Shown: piece after piece, positions 44,713-57,047 of the stretch
Numbering within the stretch: position 1 is the stretch's first letter
How the letters are laid out: each line of letters starts with the position of its first letter
Source: Triticum aestivum
Lineage: Eukaryota > Streptophyta > Magnoliopsida > Poales > Poaceae
Reading direction: 5' to 3'
NCBI RefSeq assembly: GCF_018294505.1
Contig: NC_057807.1
Coordinates: forward strand, 167,193,582 to 167,257,581
Length of the DNA: 64,000 nt
Translations under genes and position numbers: made by a program
The notes under the pieces: model-generated
Told to the model about the DNA's origin: nothing
Databases searched by the model: none
Seen by the model: the letters and a program-made list of their open reading frames with translations, nothing else

Positions 44713-45680
44713 AAAAATTGACTGACCCAATTTTGAAATTTAGTCTACTGTGATTTAACTAGTGTGGAATATAAAAGGGGAAAACCATAAGCATTGGGAG
44801 TATAGTGTTGAGCGTGCCATGGCGGATCTGAAGGTGCAAACCGGACAAAGGCAACTTCGCAACCAAGACAAGAAATCAGAGTAAAGCAGTGGCGATCTAT
44901 TTTCTTGCTGCGATAAATAAGTTGAGGAGATACGAAAGAGTACCGCCTCTGGTGTGGCACCATGTACGCATCTACCGAGAATTTGATGGTGCTACGGTAG
45001 CGATGGCTGTCGGCAGCGTGGAAGCAGATCTAGGAGGGTAGACGGTGGCGGCAGGGCGCGGTGGACGATACGGTCGTAGGAGTGGTGCCGGAAAGGTGGA
45101 CGACAGCGGGGATGAAGCGAGAGGATGGGATGCAAGGATCCCGGTCCGAAGGCGTGGATGAGAGAGGTCGATCTCTTGTAATGGACGGCGCCGTCGGGTA
45201 TCAGCTCCGGCATGGTGGAGGAGGACGGCGGTGGATGGGGTGGCGGACGGCTGTGGACGGAGGAGGCTGGGGTGGAGAGGGTGTTTTGGCGCCCACGGAG
45301 TACGAATGGGGAAAAGGGAGGTAGAGAGGAAGGGGGGAACCATGTATTCAGGGCGCGCTTGTCTCAAATGCGAGGAAATTTACAAACTTAGCCCCCGTTT
45401 CAAATTTCTACTACATCACAGCAACATTAGTCGGTTGGGGATAGGACGGTAATCTCGCATACACCGAATATTTGTCGACGAGAGTTTGTTTTTGGCGCCC
45501 ACCGTGTATGAATATGAATCGGGGAGGGAGTCGATTTCGGCCGAGGGCACACTATGTTTTGGTGCCCACCGTGTATGAATCCGGGTGAGAGGCAGTTACG
45601 TCACGTTTGGTGAAATTACAAACCTACCCCTATCGAAACCTATAGAAATCCAGCAGATAGGCTTTGCGCGGCAGTAGTGA
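44713..45680. other. GC-rich region with three copies of a GGCGCCCACCGTGTATGAAT motif
   Basis: A minus-strand frame (44972-45367, 131 codons, Pro/Ser/Arg-rich) is likely compositional. Three similar blocks, TTTTGGCGCCCAC...GAAT near 45284, 45490 and 45555, look like a subterminal repeat. The region may be the right flank of the CACTA element that starts at 39044. A GTAGTG at 45674-45679 resembles a CACTA end, but no matching duplication is seen. Confidence 0.4.
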
Positions 45681-46080
45681 TTTCCATCTCGCAGATTTTG
45701 GTTTCGGGCGGTTACTGCGACTTTCCCCGCTTCGTTCAAATTTTGCAGAGTGCACGTTTACCGTGCCAACTCAATTCGAATCCCGTTTGTATTCTACTAT
45801 TTTTTTCGGGCAGGATCCATTTTCAATTGGAATTACATTCTATATACATCATTTTTTACATATACTTTCAAGAGCACAACAAAGAATTCTGCTCCTTCAT
45901 ATGTATAATATGTTTTACAAATACAACGATCTCGAAATATTAAGGTTGAATTTGAAAAAATTTAACCAAATTATGTTCTACTAAAATGTATGGATCAGTA
46001 ATATCTACATATTAAATAACATAGATGTGCGTGAATTCATATGAGTATGCATGTTTGATAGATCAATTTTGGTTCGAGTA
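45681..46080. other. AT-rich stretch, nothing recognised
   Basis: Open frames on plus (45664-45984 and 45677-45943) have no recognisable features. Confidence 0.5.
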
Positions 46081-46972
46081 TGGATTACATGTATCATCAT
46101 CTCGAATTCAAATATTTGAATCCCTTTTTTGTTCACTCCTTTCACGCCCATCTCTCTTGCATGCATGCTCCTTCAGGTAGCCATCACTCTCTTTTCTTCA
46201 GCTCACCCGCATGCTCACTTCATGTTTCTGCTATCCTCGCAAACATGGTCTCTCGATGTCTCCCTGGAGAAGTGTCACACTCTCCCTATCATTATACATT
46301 ACACGGTTTTCATTATCTCTCACGTCTCTACTGTTCTCAGGTATCCCTCGGTACCTAAGCTTTCTTTTTCACCGCCACACACATAGTCTCCACTTGTCTT
46401 TCACTTTGTCTTTCTCTCTATGGGATTCTCTCACACACCCTATATGTCTCTACATATGACTCATACCACTAAAATTACTCTCTCTCTCTCTCCTATAGAC
46501 ACAACATTTGTTGCGGTCTCCTTTTCGTCTCCATCCCAGACTGACACCGATCAGACAACCCCGACTACGTCTCCTCTCTCTCTCACACAGACACACACAC
46601 ACACACACAGCTCCTGCTTCCACTCCCCTTCCCGACTACCGTCTCTCTCTCTCACACACAAAACTCTCGCTTTCGCACCCTGACTCGTATTTCTCTCACA
46701 AACATTTATCAACTAGCTAGCCTCTAGATAGGTTTATACACCCGCACACTCATGCTTCCACCATCGCATACATGTCTCTCTCCTGCTCCTTGTATCTATG
46801 TAGCTTTTTCTTCCCTTCTTGAGACATGCCCTCTCAATCGTGCACACACAAACTATTGCCTCATTTTAAGCTGATACCTATCACACACACACTACTTGTG
46901 TCTTTGTCACACATGCACTCCGTCCTCCTCCACTCTCCCTCTCTCTCACACACACATGGGCTTTTTGCAACA
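46081..46972. repeat. CT/CA-rich low-complexity region with microsatellites
   Basis: Includes (CT)n at 46479-46492, (CA)n at 46588-46608 and many CTCTCTCACACA stretches. Five open frames on plus are by-products of the skewed composition. Confidence 0.8.
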
Positions 46973-46973
46973 A

Positions 46974-47410
46974 CTAGCAAGATGCCCATGCGTTGCACGG
47001 AACATCAAGATGCATTTGTATGAGTAATTTATCTTGTGGGGGAAAAGGATGAACGAGGGAAGACCTTATTTGCAAATGTGGAGAGGGGTGTGGGTATCTT
47101 TTTGCAAAATTGCCATAGTTTCCTTCCTATCCGTCAGATATAGATCGGACGGCCTATATTGCAGGATGGCAGGCACACAATCATCACCGACAATGCTTTT
47201 TATAAGAGTAGGGATAAAAATAGGGTTGGTGATGATAGTGGGCCTGCCATCCTGCAATGTAGGTCATCCCATTTATATCTGACGGATAGGAAGGAAAATA
47301 TGGAAATTTACCCACACTCTTCACCACATTTGCAGATAAGGCCTTCCCTCGTTCATCCTTTTATCCCACAAGATTTTGATGTTCCGTGCAACGCACGAGC
47401 ATCTTGCTAG
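46974..47410. mobile_element. Foldback MITE (437 bp)
   Basis: Long imperfect inverted repeat. The left end is CTAGCAAGATGCCCATGCG and the right end complements it (GAGCATCTTGCTAG). The arms extend inward through ATCCGTCAGATATA and TGCAGGATGGCAGG to a centre near 47200. A second, partial copy lies at 63799-63985. The superfamily is not certain (hAT or Mutator type possible). Confidence 0.8.
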
Positions 47411-47873
47411 TAAGAGTAGAAATTAGACATATACCACTTCTCGAATCTTGAAACCAACAACATGCCTCCCTTATCTCATCAAAACCGCGAAAGGAATATA
47501 TTTTGAGTGAAACATAACATATTTTTCGTGATATACGTACAAAACTAGACTTTTTTTCTATCAAATCGGTGAATATGTATTAATCTACATTGATTGTGTG
47601 CCAACGCATTGGCACATTGCCAGTAGTTATTATAATTTTTTGGACACCAGACAAACGGTGGAGTACATATACAAAGAGAAGAGGCGCACGCACGCAGTCG
47701 GCCTCTCGCTGTCTCGCACACATGAGTGTTACGTAAAGGAGACATTAACAAATAAACCCTAAAACCCTAGTTGCACGATTGTTGCATTCGCGGGTACCGG
47801 GTACGTGGTGGAGCTCCTTTGTAGGTGTTGATGGTCGGGACCACAGGTGAACGACTTGGAGCGTGGTGGCTCG
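47411..47873 (+). other. Flanking sequence of element G, possible gene 5' region
   Basis: Low-copy-looking sequence. It has the palindrome TGTGCCAACGCATTGGCACA at 47597-47616 and a telo-box pair, TAAACCCTAAAACCCTAG at 47753-47770, a motif common in 5' regions of plant housekeeping genes. An ATG at 47831 opens a frame that crosses the insertion site. No protein is recognised. Confidence 0.35.
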
Positions 47874-50800
47874 CCAGTTGTCAGGACCCCGATCCTAAGT
47901 CACATCGATCTAGCATGTAACACCTCATATCACTTTGCGGCCTCACGCAGAGTATTCCCACGGGTGTCGCCTTACCATGCCCGGGACCGTTTGCGCCTTT
48001 TGGCACACGTATATGATAGTGTCGCTAACATCCATATGACAGAGAACCCGGACTGACATGGCTAGTCGTGAACCCAAAGTGGCACTAACTTACAGGGACA
48101 GGCATACATGACCCAGCATCGAATGTGTCGGTCATCAGCAAGTGAATCCGGGATGTAGCAACTGGTCTAACAGGACTCCGGTAAATCGGGCTGTAGCGGG
48201 CTAAGAGGACTCCGATATTCATCGCGTGACATTTCCTCAAAGGGACAGACACTGGAACGAAGAAGGACACATGCCGGCCAGCCTAAGTGTTCCGGAGCAG
48301 TAGCACGCTACCATGGCTCAGTGGAAACACTAGGAGACATTTCCCGGTAAGAGAGGCTACTAAGGATAAACAACTAGATAGTCGGATCCCACACATAGCA
48401 ATACACATTACACGTACACATAACATGCAAGTATGTGTTGTACAACATGGCATCACAGCATAACTCAATAACTCACATAGATAAAGCTCAAAGAGCCATC
48501 ATAGCATTTATTACAAGCAGGGGTCACATGACCCAACATTCAGAGAAATCAAGCAACAAACGGAAGCATTACATGTCTGAGTACAGACATCTATAAATGA
48601 AAAAGGCTGAAAGCCTGACTATCTACAACGTCCGATCAAGATCGTAGCTGAGGTACAAGCTACTTGTCGAAGTTCACGAGAACAGTATTAAGACCGAAGT
48701 CTCCGCTGCAAAAACATAAATAAAGCAACATGAGTACAAAGGTACTCAGGAAGACTTACATCAGATCCTATCATACATGCATGTGTATCAAGAAGGTAAT
48801 GTGGGGTTTAGTTGCAGCAAGCCAGCTTTGACTCAGTGGCTATCCTATTCTACGACTACCAGAAACTCTTGAGGTGATATGGCGCACACGAGTCCACTAA
48901 TCACCACACAATACACTACTATGGATTCATCCCCGTCTCCCTACGAGAAGGCCATCCATAGCACTCACACTTGTCTTGAGCTTTTTAGAGTATACAGTTC
49001 AAGTTGTCTATGTACCATGTAAGCATCCAAGAAGTCCATAACCGCGGACCTGGCTATTCGAATAGATCATGTTAACCCTACAGGGGTGTACTTCTTCACA
49101 CACGCTCTCGCCACTTACACGTCATGTATATCGGCAACCTTCAAGCGGAAGCCTGGCGAGGGTGTCGGCCACGACTTGACTAACCACACAAGACTCTAAT
49201 CCAGGTTTATCGCCTATTCAGGTTCCATCCGCAAGGAGATCCGGCCGGGGTTTCACTCACGGCCCCAAATGATGTTTGCAGGGTTCCCAAGCCCAACTCT
49301 CCGGATGGATCTACGCTTGGTACACCGTGCCACTTGTGCCTAGTCTGTCCCAAGCCCACCTGGCCGGGTGCCACTTGGTAGACTACTAACACTGCCTACA
49401 AACACCAGAAACTAGTTGCGACTCCTGGACAGAGATCAATTTGGTTAATAAGTCGAGAGGGCCTTGAGAGCCCGGAGCCCAATGTGTGGTAGTATCGAGT
49501 CATTGGACAACATACATAGAACTCAGTGCTTAAGGACGGTTCCAGTGAGACAACCCACCATGTACTCCTACATGGCCTCTCACCGCTACCTTTACCAAAT
49601 CGTGTTCACACACTTCACTCTCAGCATCAGAACATATCGTAACACTCCAATTCATTCCCAATGTATCAGACCTGACACAACTCTAAGCGATAGCAGGCAT
49701 AGCATGGTAGGAACACAACAATGGCTTCAATCAACTCCTACACATGCTAGTGGGTTTTAACTATTTACTGTGGCAATGACAGGTCATGCAGAGGAATGGG
49801 TTCAACTACCGCAACACAAAGTAGCAGATGAATCGTTGTTGTCCTAATGCAATAACTGAGAGCAGGAGCAAGAGAGTAGGATTGTATCGGAATGAACAAG
49901 GGGGTTTGCTTGCCTGGTAGATCAACAAGGAAGGCACTGCTTCACAAACAGGTACTCGGGAACGGTCTCCGGAGCAGGATCTATCGAGAAGGAACAGTGT
50001 CGGCAATCAATACACAAACATATGCAACAATATGATGCGTGAACATGGCATGAAGATGTGATGTTGTTTGAGCTAATGCAACTAGTATTCATTTGGTTTG
50101 AAGTCCATTTGAACCAAAAGCTCAAATGCATCTCCAAATTAAGCCCTTATATAAGCCATTTTAGTGTTTCACTTATACAGTAGGTATAAGTTGGTTTGTC
50201 ATCCATGAAACTAGTACAGATGGATAGATTGCATTTTTCTGATAATTTTTCATATATAAATTATTTCAATCTGAGCTACGGTTGAATTGATATGAATTTT
50301 TGAAGTTTTGAACATTTTCTGGAATTTCCTGATTTATTTTAATTCCAGAAAATAAATAATTGCGTCAGCATGACATCAGCACGACGTCAGCAGTCAACTA
50401 CGGCTGACTGGGGTCAAACCTGACGTGTGGGGTCCACACGTCAGTGACAGGGGGTTAAACAGGGTTAGTTTAATCCTAATTAAAAAAGGTTAGTGGCGCT
50501 GGGGCCCATTGTCAGTGTCAGGGGGGTTAGTTAATGGTGATTAGCACTAAGCTAATCACCTGGCCGACGGGGCCCACCCATCAGGCCGGCGATGTCGTCG
50601 GCGGCGACCTCTGGACGCGGCGGCGTCCGTGATACAGGCCACTGGGGTGGCGTCGGAGAGCACCGGGGCGTAGCCTGGGCTCTCGCGCATCTGGTGGGGC
50701 AGGTGGGAGGAGCTGGGGAGGCTGGAGCTCGCCGGAGCAAAGCTCGCGGCGGTGGCCGGAGCTCGGCTTTGATGGCGGGGCTAGCTACAGAGCGCGGGGA

Positions 50801-51079
50801 GGCAAGGGAGAAGGGGGAACCGAAGCGGGGGCTCACGGCGGGCTCGAGGACGTCGTCGGAGAGCTCGGGGGAGGCCGGACGGCGGCGTGGCGGGGAGGTC
50901 GATCTCCGGCGTCGCTGGTGAAGAAGACGACGGCGTCGGCGATGGAGCGCGTCCGGAGGTGCGTGGCTTGATGAGGAGGTAGAGGGGGTCGTGGCGGAGC
51001 TTCTGGACTCTACGGAGGGGCGAGGGAAGGCCGGTGGCCGCAGCAACGGTGGACGGCGGCGATGAGCTCCGCTCGGGCT

Positions 51080-51452
51080 NNNNNNNNNNNNNNNNNNNNN
51101 NNNNNNNNNNNNNNNNNNNNNNNNNNNNNNNNNNNNNNNNNNNNNNNNNNNNNNNNNNNNNNNNNNNNNNNNNNNNNNNNNNNNNNNNNNNNNNNNNNNN
51201 NNNNNNNNNNNNNNNNNNNNNNNNNNNNNNNNNNNNNNNNNNNNNNNNNNNNNNNNNNNNNNNNNNNNNNNNNNNNNNNNNNNNNNNNNNNNNNNNNNNN
51301 NNNNNNNNNNNNNNNNNNNNNNNNNNNNNNNNNNNNNNNNNNNNNNNNNNNNNNNNNNNNNNNNNNNNNNNNNNNNNNNNNNNNNNNNNNNNNNNNNNNN
51401 NNNNNNNNNNNNNNNNNNNNNNNNNNNNNNNNNNNNNNNNNNNNNNNNNNNN
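51080..51452. other. Assembly gap (373 N) in LTR of element G
   Basis: The other LTR shows that only about 57 bases (60259-60315), a GAGAGA- and G-rich purine tract, are missing here. Confidence 0.95.
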
Positions 51453-51655
51453 GGGGGGGGGCGTGGTGACGTCCGGGGCTTCCAGACGAGGAGGGGAGAG
51501 GGCAGGCAGGCAGGGAGGCTGGTGGCGTGGCGCGGCGGAGCGCGCGCGCGTCGGGCACACGCCCATCCCCCTGTCGAGGACGAAGACGACAGAGGAGGGG
51601 CCAGTGGGCTGGGCTAGCGCTGGCTGCTGCTAGGCTGCACAGGGAGGAGGCCCAG

Positions 51656-51756
51656 GTAAGTATCCTTTTTTTATTACTGTTTTCTAATTTTCTGACATCT
51701 GTTTTGATTTAGTAATAATACTAAATCAATTTATTTCCTTATGCCCATTTTTGTAG
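51656..51756 (+). other. Intron-like segment antisense to element G, 3' LTR
   Basis: CAG/GTAAGT follows a GC-rich open stretch, and TTTTTGTAG/G closes a 101-base AT-rich segment, the size of a minimal plant intron. The same pair is in the other LTR at 60519-60619. Confidence 0.4.
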
Positions 51757-52094
51757 GAACTGGTGGCATTATTCCAGAGCTCCCCAACAGGTGGCATAAT
51801 TTTTGGACATATATTAATATATATAACTAATATATTTCCAATGCAAATATTTATGCATTAATTCCAAATGCCCAAAATAAATACTTATGAGCTCTTAAAA
51901 ATATTGGTTTGATTTTTATCTCTGTCCAATATTTTCAGAGAGCAAGACGAGCATTTTCTTGGACCCATTTGGAGAAATTTTTATTTGGGTCATTTTCAAA
52001 AATGATTCTGAGGGTTCCACCAATCCTCATTTCAAATTTAAATGGAATATAAACATGATGCACAAATGACTAGCTAGTCTAGGTCATACCAGAA

Positions 52095-52742
52095 CTAGGG
52101 ATGTGACAACTCGCCCCCACTTGAAAGAATCTCGTCCCGAGATTCAGGGGTCGACGGAAAGAAAGCGGGGTAGTCCAGTTGAAGACGATCTTCTCGCTCC
52201 CAAGTAGCTTCTCTTTTAGAATGATGAGACCACTGAACCTTGAGAAACTTGATGTTCTGACATCGGGTAACACGCTCTGCTTGATCAAGAATGCGAACCG
52301 GGTACTCTCGGTATGTGAGGTTATCTTGGAGATCAAGCGTTTCGTGGTCCACTTCGCGGATAGGATCCGAGAAGCATCGCCTGAGTTGAGAGACGTGGAA
52401 GACATCATGGACTCGAGAAAGATGTGGGGGTAGTTCCAACTGGTAGGAAATCTCTCCTCGTTTAGCAAGAATACGAAAAGGACCAATGTAACGAGGAGCC
52501 AACTTGCCCTTGATACCGAAGCGATGGGTACCCTTCAAAGGAGTAACCCGAAGGTAAGCTTTGTCACCAATTTCATAAGTCATATCCTTATGATGACGAT
52601 CGTACTGGCTCTTTTGACGAGACTGGGCTGTTTTCAAATTCTCACGAATGATGCGAACTTGCTCTTCTGCCTCCTGGATCATGTCCGGTCCAAAGAATTG
52701 TCTTTCACCGGTTTCTGACCAGTTCAAGGGTGTTTGACATCT
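52095..52742 (-). pseudogene. pol, integrase end and chromodomain, element G
   Basis: Follows the stop at 52743 in the same frame. It has MNWSETGERQFFGPDMIQEA, the GPY/F-type region PRYIGPFRILAKRGE, the motif VHDVFHVSQLRRCF and the chromodomain IKFLKVQWSHHSKREATWER. The stop lies 14 bases inside the 3' LTR. Confidence 0.9.
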
Positions 52743-54125
52743 TCATCCATAGAGAATCTCAAAAGGAGCTTTCTTGAGGCTGGATTGATAGCTATTGTTA
52801 TAAGCAAACTCGGCGAAAGGAAGGCATTTCTCCCAATCCATACCGAATGAGATAACGCAAGCTCTAAGCATGTCTTCGAGAATTTGGTTGACCCTTTCCA
52901 CTTGACCACTCGACTGAGGGTGGAAAGCAGTACTGAAGGAAAGATGGGTTCCCATGGCAGTTTGGAAACTCTCCCAGAAATGAGAAGTGAAAAGACTGCC
53001 ACGGTCTGAATTGATCTCTAGTGGAACACCATGAAGTGACACTATTCGGGAAATGTATAAGTCAGCGAGCTGACTAGCAGTGATACTCTCTCGAACAGGA
53101 AGGAAGTGAGCCACTTTGGAAAGACGATCAACGACTACGAAGATAGCGTTATTCCCTCTCTTGGTCCTGGGAAAACCGGTGATGAAGTCCATACCAACTT
53201 TATCCCATTTCCATTCAGGAATAGCTAAAGGCTGAAGAGTGCCAGCAGACCTTTGATGCTCTGCCTTAACGCGATGACAAACGTCACATTTAGCAATGAA
53301 CTCAGCGATTTCTCTCTTCATCCTAGTCCACCAGAACCTCTGGCGTAGGTCCTGATACATCTTAGTACTACTGGGATGAATCATGAGAGGAGATTCATGC
53401 GCCTCCTTAAGAATCAATTGTCGCAGATGTTGATTCTTGGGAACCACCAAGCGATTCTCAAAGAAAACAACACCACGATCATCCATGGAGAAACATCCAC
53501 CAACTCCCTTCTTAATGTTTCTCTTGATCCGAGAAATTCCTGTGTTTTGCTTTTGAGCAGCGACAATCCGATCTTCAAGATCAGGTTTCGCCACCAAGGT
53601 AGAAAGGAATCCGTGAGGAGCAATGTGAAGATTAAGCTTACAGAATTCCTCATGGAGAAGTGGTTGGCCTTGCTGCAACATGAGATTGTTGCAATAGGGT
53701 TTACGGCTTAGAGCATCAGCCATGACATTGGCTTTGCCTGGGGTGTAGGTAAACCCTAGATCATAATCTGTGATCAACTCCAACCAACGTCTTTGCCTAA
53801 GGTTCAGATCCGGTTGGGTGAAGATATACTTGAGACTCTGGTGATCGGTGTAGATCTCGCAACGTTTACCAAGAAGGTAATGTCGCCAGGTCTTGAGTGC
53901 ATAGACTACGGCTGCAAGCTCTAGATCATGTGTAGGATAATTCTCCTCATGTGGGTGCAACTGTCGAGATGCATAGGCAATCACATGACGATCCTGCATA
54001 AGAATGCAACCTAGTCCCTGTCGTGAGGCGTCGCAGTAGATAATAAAGTCTTTAGTGAAATCCGGTGGCACAAGTATGGGAGCAGAAGTCAGGCGCCTTT
54101 TTAGTTCCTGAAAACTGTGATCACA
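52743..54125 (-). pseudogene. pol, RNase H and integrase core, element G
   Basis: In frame with the part before the TAG at 54126-54128. RNase H has [39 protein letters not shown] and MADALSRK. The integrase zinc finger is [15 protein letters not shown] to CDVCHRVK, and the catalytic residues lie in [28 protein letters not shown] and [12 protein letters not shown]. The frame ends with TGA at 52743-52745, where element A has a CGG arginine codon (YGRRC). Confidence 0.92.
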
Positions 54126-55448
54126 CTATGGGGACCACTCAAACTTTTTATCTTTCTTGAGAAGTTCCGTGAGGGGTTTGGCTACTTTGGAGAAGTTTTC
54201 AACAAAGCGGCAACAATAGCTGGCTAGACCAAGGAAACTCCTAACTTGTTTAACGGTCTCAGGTGGAGTCCAATCGAGAACGGCCTTGACTCTCTCGGGA
54301 TTGATAGCAATGCCCTTACCAGAGATCACGTGGCCTAGATAGGTCACTTCTGGCAACCAAAATTCGCACTTGGAGAACTTGGCGTAAAGACGGTGCTCTC
54401 TGAGTTTTTCTAACACAAGTCTAAGATGTTCGGCATGCTCTTCCTCGTTCTTCGAGTAAATAAGAATATCATCGAGGTAAACCACGACGAACTTATCTAA
54501 GTGCTCCATGAAGATCGAGTTCATCAAGCGGGAGAAAGTAGCTGGAGCATTGGTTAGGCCAAAGGACATGACGGTGTACTCGTACTGGCCATAACGAGTG
54601 ACAAAGGCCGTCTTGGGGATGTCCCCATTTCTGATTTTGATTTGGTGGTAACCTAACCTCAAATCCATCTTGGAAAAGACTGAGGATCCAGCGAGCTGAT
54701 CATACAGATCGTTGATCCTGGGGAGTGGATATTTGTTCTTTATCGTGACCAAATTAACGGGACGATAATCTACAACCATCCGGTCCGTACCATCCTTCTT
54801 CTTGACGAAGAGGACGGGGCAAGCCCAAGGAGAAGAACTGGGACGGATGAAACCCTTTTGCAAGGACTCATCAAGTTGTTTCTTAAGCTCGGCTAGTTCT
54901 AAGGGTGCCATCTTGTAGGTTCTCCTAGAGATTGGAGCAGTTCCTGGGATAAGATCTATGACGAACTCTACATCTCTGTCAGGCGGAACACCTGGCAGTT
55001 CCTCTGGAAAGACATCCGGAAAGTCACGGACTACCGGAATATCTTCAAGGTCTGGAAGAGGGCTGGCATTAAGAGAATAGAGCTCACGCTTAGCAACTCT
55101 AGTGAAGACATTGACTATCTTGCCAGATGGATGTGTAAGCTGAATAGATCTGGTGAAACAATCAATCTTGGCATGATGAGCTGTCATCCAGTCCATACCC
55201 AAGATAATGTTAATATCCGAAGACTTGAGAGATATCAAGGAAGCAAGGAATACAAGTCTGTCAACATGGATTTCATTGCCATAACTTATCCTAGAAGTTT
55301 GCCATTTGGATCCAAGAGTTTGAATAAGTAGCGGGGAGGGCATATCACAAAATGACATGTTGTGCAAGCGGGCATAGCTTTCAGAAATGAAGGAATGAGA
55401 CGCTCCAGTATCGAACAGAACCGATGCTGGATGACAGTTAACAAGGAA
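54126..55448 (-). pseudogene. pol, protease and RT, element G
   Basis: A single-base deletion near 55449, seen against element C, shifts the frame inside protease, just before the DTG site. After it the frame runs from about 55445 through [47 protein letters not shown] and [13 protein letters not shown] to the catalytic [13 protein letters not shown], and ends with TAG at 54126-54128 after KKFEWSP. The ATG at 55367 is internal. Confidence 0.9.
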
Positions 55449-56557
55449 TTACCAAGAACGACATCTGGATCATCATGAGCGTCTTTAGCTGAGACGTGAT
55501 GCACACGTCCATGTTTAATGGGAGCTGACTTGGCACTGATCATCTTGTGTGATGGCTTACCACGGCCAACAGACTTCTCGGACTGAGGTGGAGCAACTCT
55601 GATCTGAGTGCAAATACGGGCAATGTGGCCTGGCTCTCCGCACTTGTAACAAATCTTGGAGGTAGGATGTGGACCCGCATTGGCAGGCGGTCCACCAATA
55701 GGCCTGGGTGGAGCATACTGCTGAACTGGATGAGGTGCCACATAAGATGGCCTCGGTACATATCCGGAAGGAAGAGTGGAGTTTGGAACCCAAATCCGGC
55801 GCTTCTGAGAGCTAGAACCGGAGGAAGATCCCAAATCACGGGTGTGCTTACGAGACTCCTCGTAAGTGAGCTGAGCTGTCTCTGCATTAATGGCTTTGTT
55901 CACAAGAGCTTGGAATGTATCACAATGATGCAGGTGGAGACCACGACGCAACTTGGGGTTGAGACCCTTCCGGAACCTAGCCTGCTTCTTGGCGTCCGTG
56001 GACACTTCTTCTGTGGCATAGCGAGCGAGGTTCTGAAACTCTCTACTATAAGCATCAACAACCATCTTACTCTGGGTGAAACTACAGAACTCTTCTCTCT
56101 TGCAATCGATGAGGGCTTCAGGAATGTGATGCTCGCAAAAAGCCTCAACGAAATCCCTCCAGGTGGGAGTCTGGTCAGCTGGAAGCATAGCCTCATAGTT
56201 CTGCCACCAATGACTAGCAGGTCCTTCTAGGTGGTATGTGGCATAGGTGACCTTGTCATCTTCAGCTACGCTCGCGGAACGCAGCTTATGAGTGATGCTA
56301 CGGAGCCAGTCATCTGCATCGAGTGGCTCGATGGAATGATGAAAGGTAGGTGGGTGCAAGCGAATGAAGTCATGAATGGTCGCAGACTTATTTGACCGAT
56401 GTGCGGTGTTCTCCTCGATACGTGCCAACAAACGGTTAGACTCACGCTTGTTCCTCTCCATTTCTAACATGAACTCTGTCAACAAAGGCGGGTCGGGAGG
56501 ATCCTCATCCCTACCATCTCCATGGTTCTGGCTACGAACAATAGAACTTGATGACAT
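55449..56557 (-). pseudogene. gag and start of protease, element G
   Basis: The start is the ATG at 56557 (MSSSSIVRSQNHGDGR); the earlier ATG at 56593 would add a stretch without counterpart. The gag domain has RLHPPTFHHSIEPLDADDWL and HLEGPASHWWQNYEAM, a basic linker and the zinc knuckle CYKCGEPGHIARIC. Where elements A and C have TAG after the knuckle, this copy has CAG, so gag and pol are one frame here. It then runs into protease and leaves frame at the deletion near 55449. Confidence 0.9.
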
Positions 56558-56599
56558 CCTGAGAAACGAAACCAGGGACGGAGTCAGCATCATCTATAG

Positions 56600-57030
56600 G
56601 CTATAGAATGTAGGACAAGGAAATTAGTATCTCTCGAACTCCTAGGGAAATTCCGGCAGCATAACGGCAGTAAAATGCTCAGAATGAGACATCCTGCTAA
56701 AAATGGGGTAGTACAACAACTCAACATCCCCACTCAAGGTTCTGGGATAGTACTAAACAGACTACACCGGAACTACTCGAAACTGGGGTATGACTCTGAT
56801 CAACCAATCCTATGGGACTACAGAGTAGTAACACGTGATCCTGATAGACGGAAGAGAAAGCCTAGTTCCTTATCCCCGTAGGAAAGATAGGACGACTCAG
56901 ATCAGAAGGCCATGAGGTAAAGGAGTAAAAGGAGCCTTACGTTCCTTCCCACAATCAATTCCCATACATAACTAAAGAATTTCTAGACTCAACTTCGACC
57001 AGTTTGGCTTGGTAATCCTACAGGCAGTCA
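56600..57030 (-). other. Leader between PBS and gag, element G
   Basis: About 430 bases with no ORF of note. It corresponds to the outer parts of the leader of element C, which has about 1.05 kb more, including the extra ORF. Confidence 0.7.
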
Positions 57031-57043
57031 GGCTCTGATACCA
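57031..57043 (-). other. Primer binding site, initiator tRNA-Met type
   Basis: Minus strand TGGTATCAGAGCC, four bases after the LTR end, exactly the usual complement to the plant initiator tRNA-Met. Confidence 0.92.
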
Positions 57044-57047
57044 AGGC

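Larger units (their letters stand above)
47879..52108 (-). repeat. 3' LTR of element G (contains a gap)
   Basis: TGTCAGGACC to GATGTGACA. It is 4230 bases with 373 N, against 3923 bases in the other LTR, so the gap is drawn too large. It contains the TGACG array at about 50360-50391 and the antisense splice pair at 51656-51756. Confidence 0.95.

Noticed and set aside
45674..45679. GTAGTG as the right end of the CACTA element that starts at 39044
   Set aside because: The longer inverted end does not match CACTACAAAAAATACACTTC and the flanks (CAA and ATT) are not a duplication.
46080..47023. Several overlapping plus-strand frames
   Set aside because: They follow from CT/CA microsatellites; no start context, domain or splice support.
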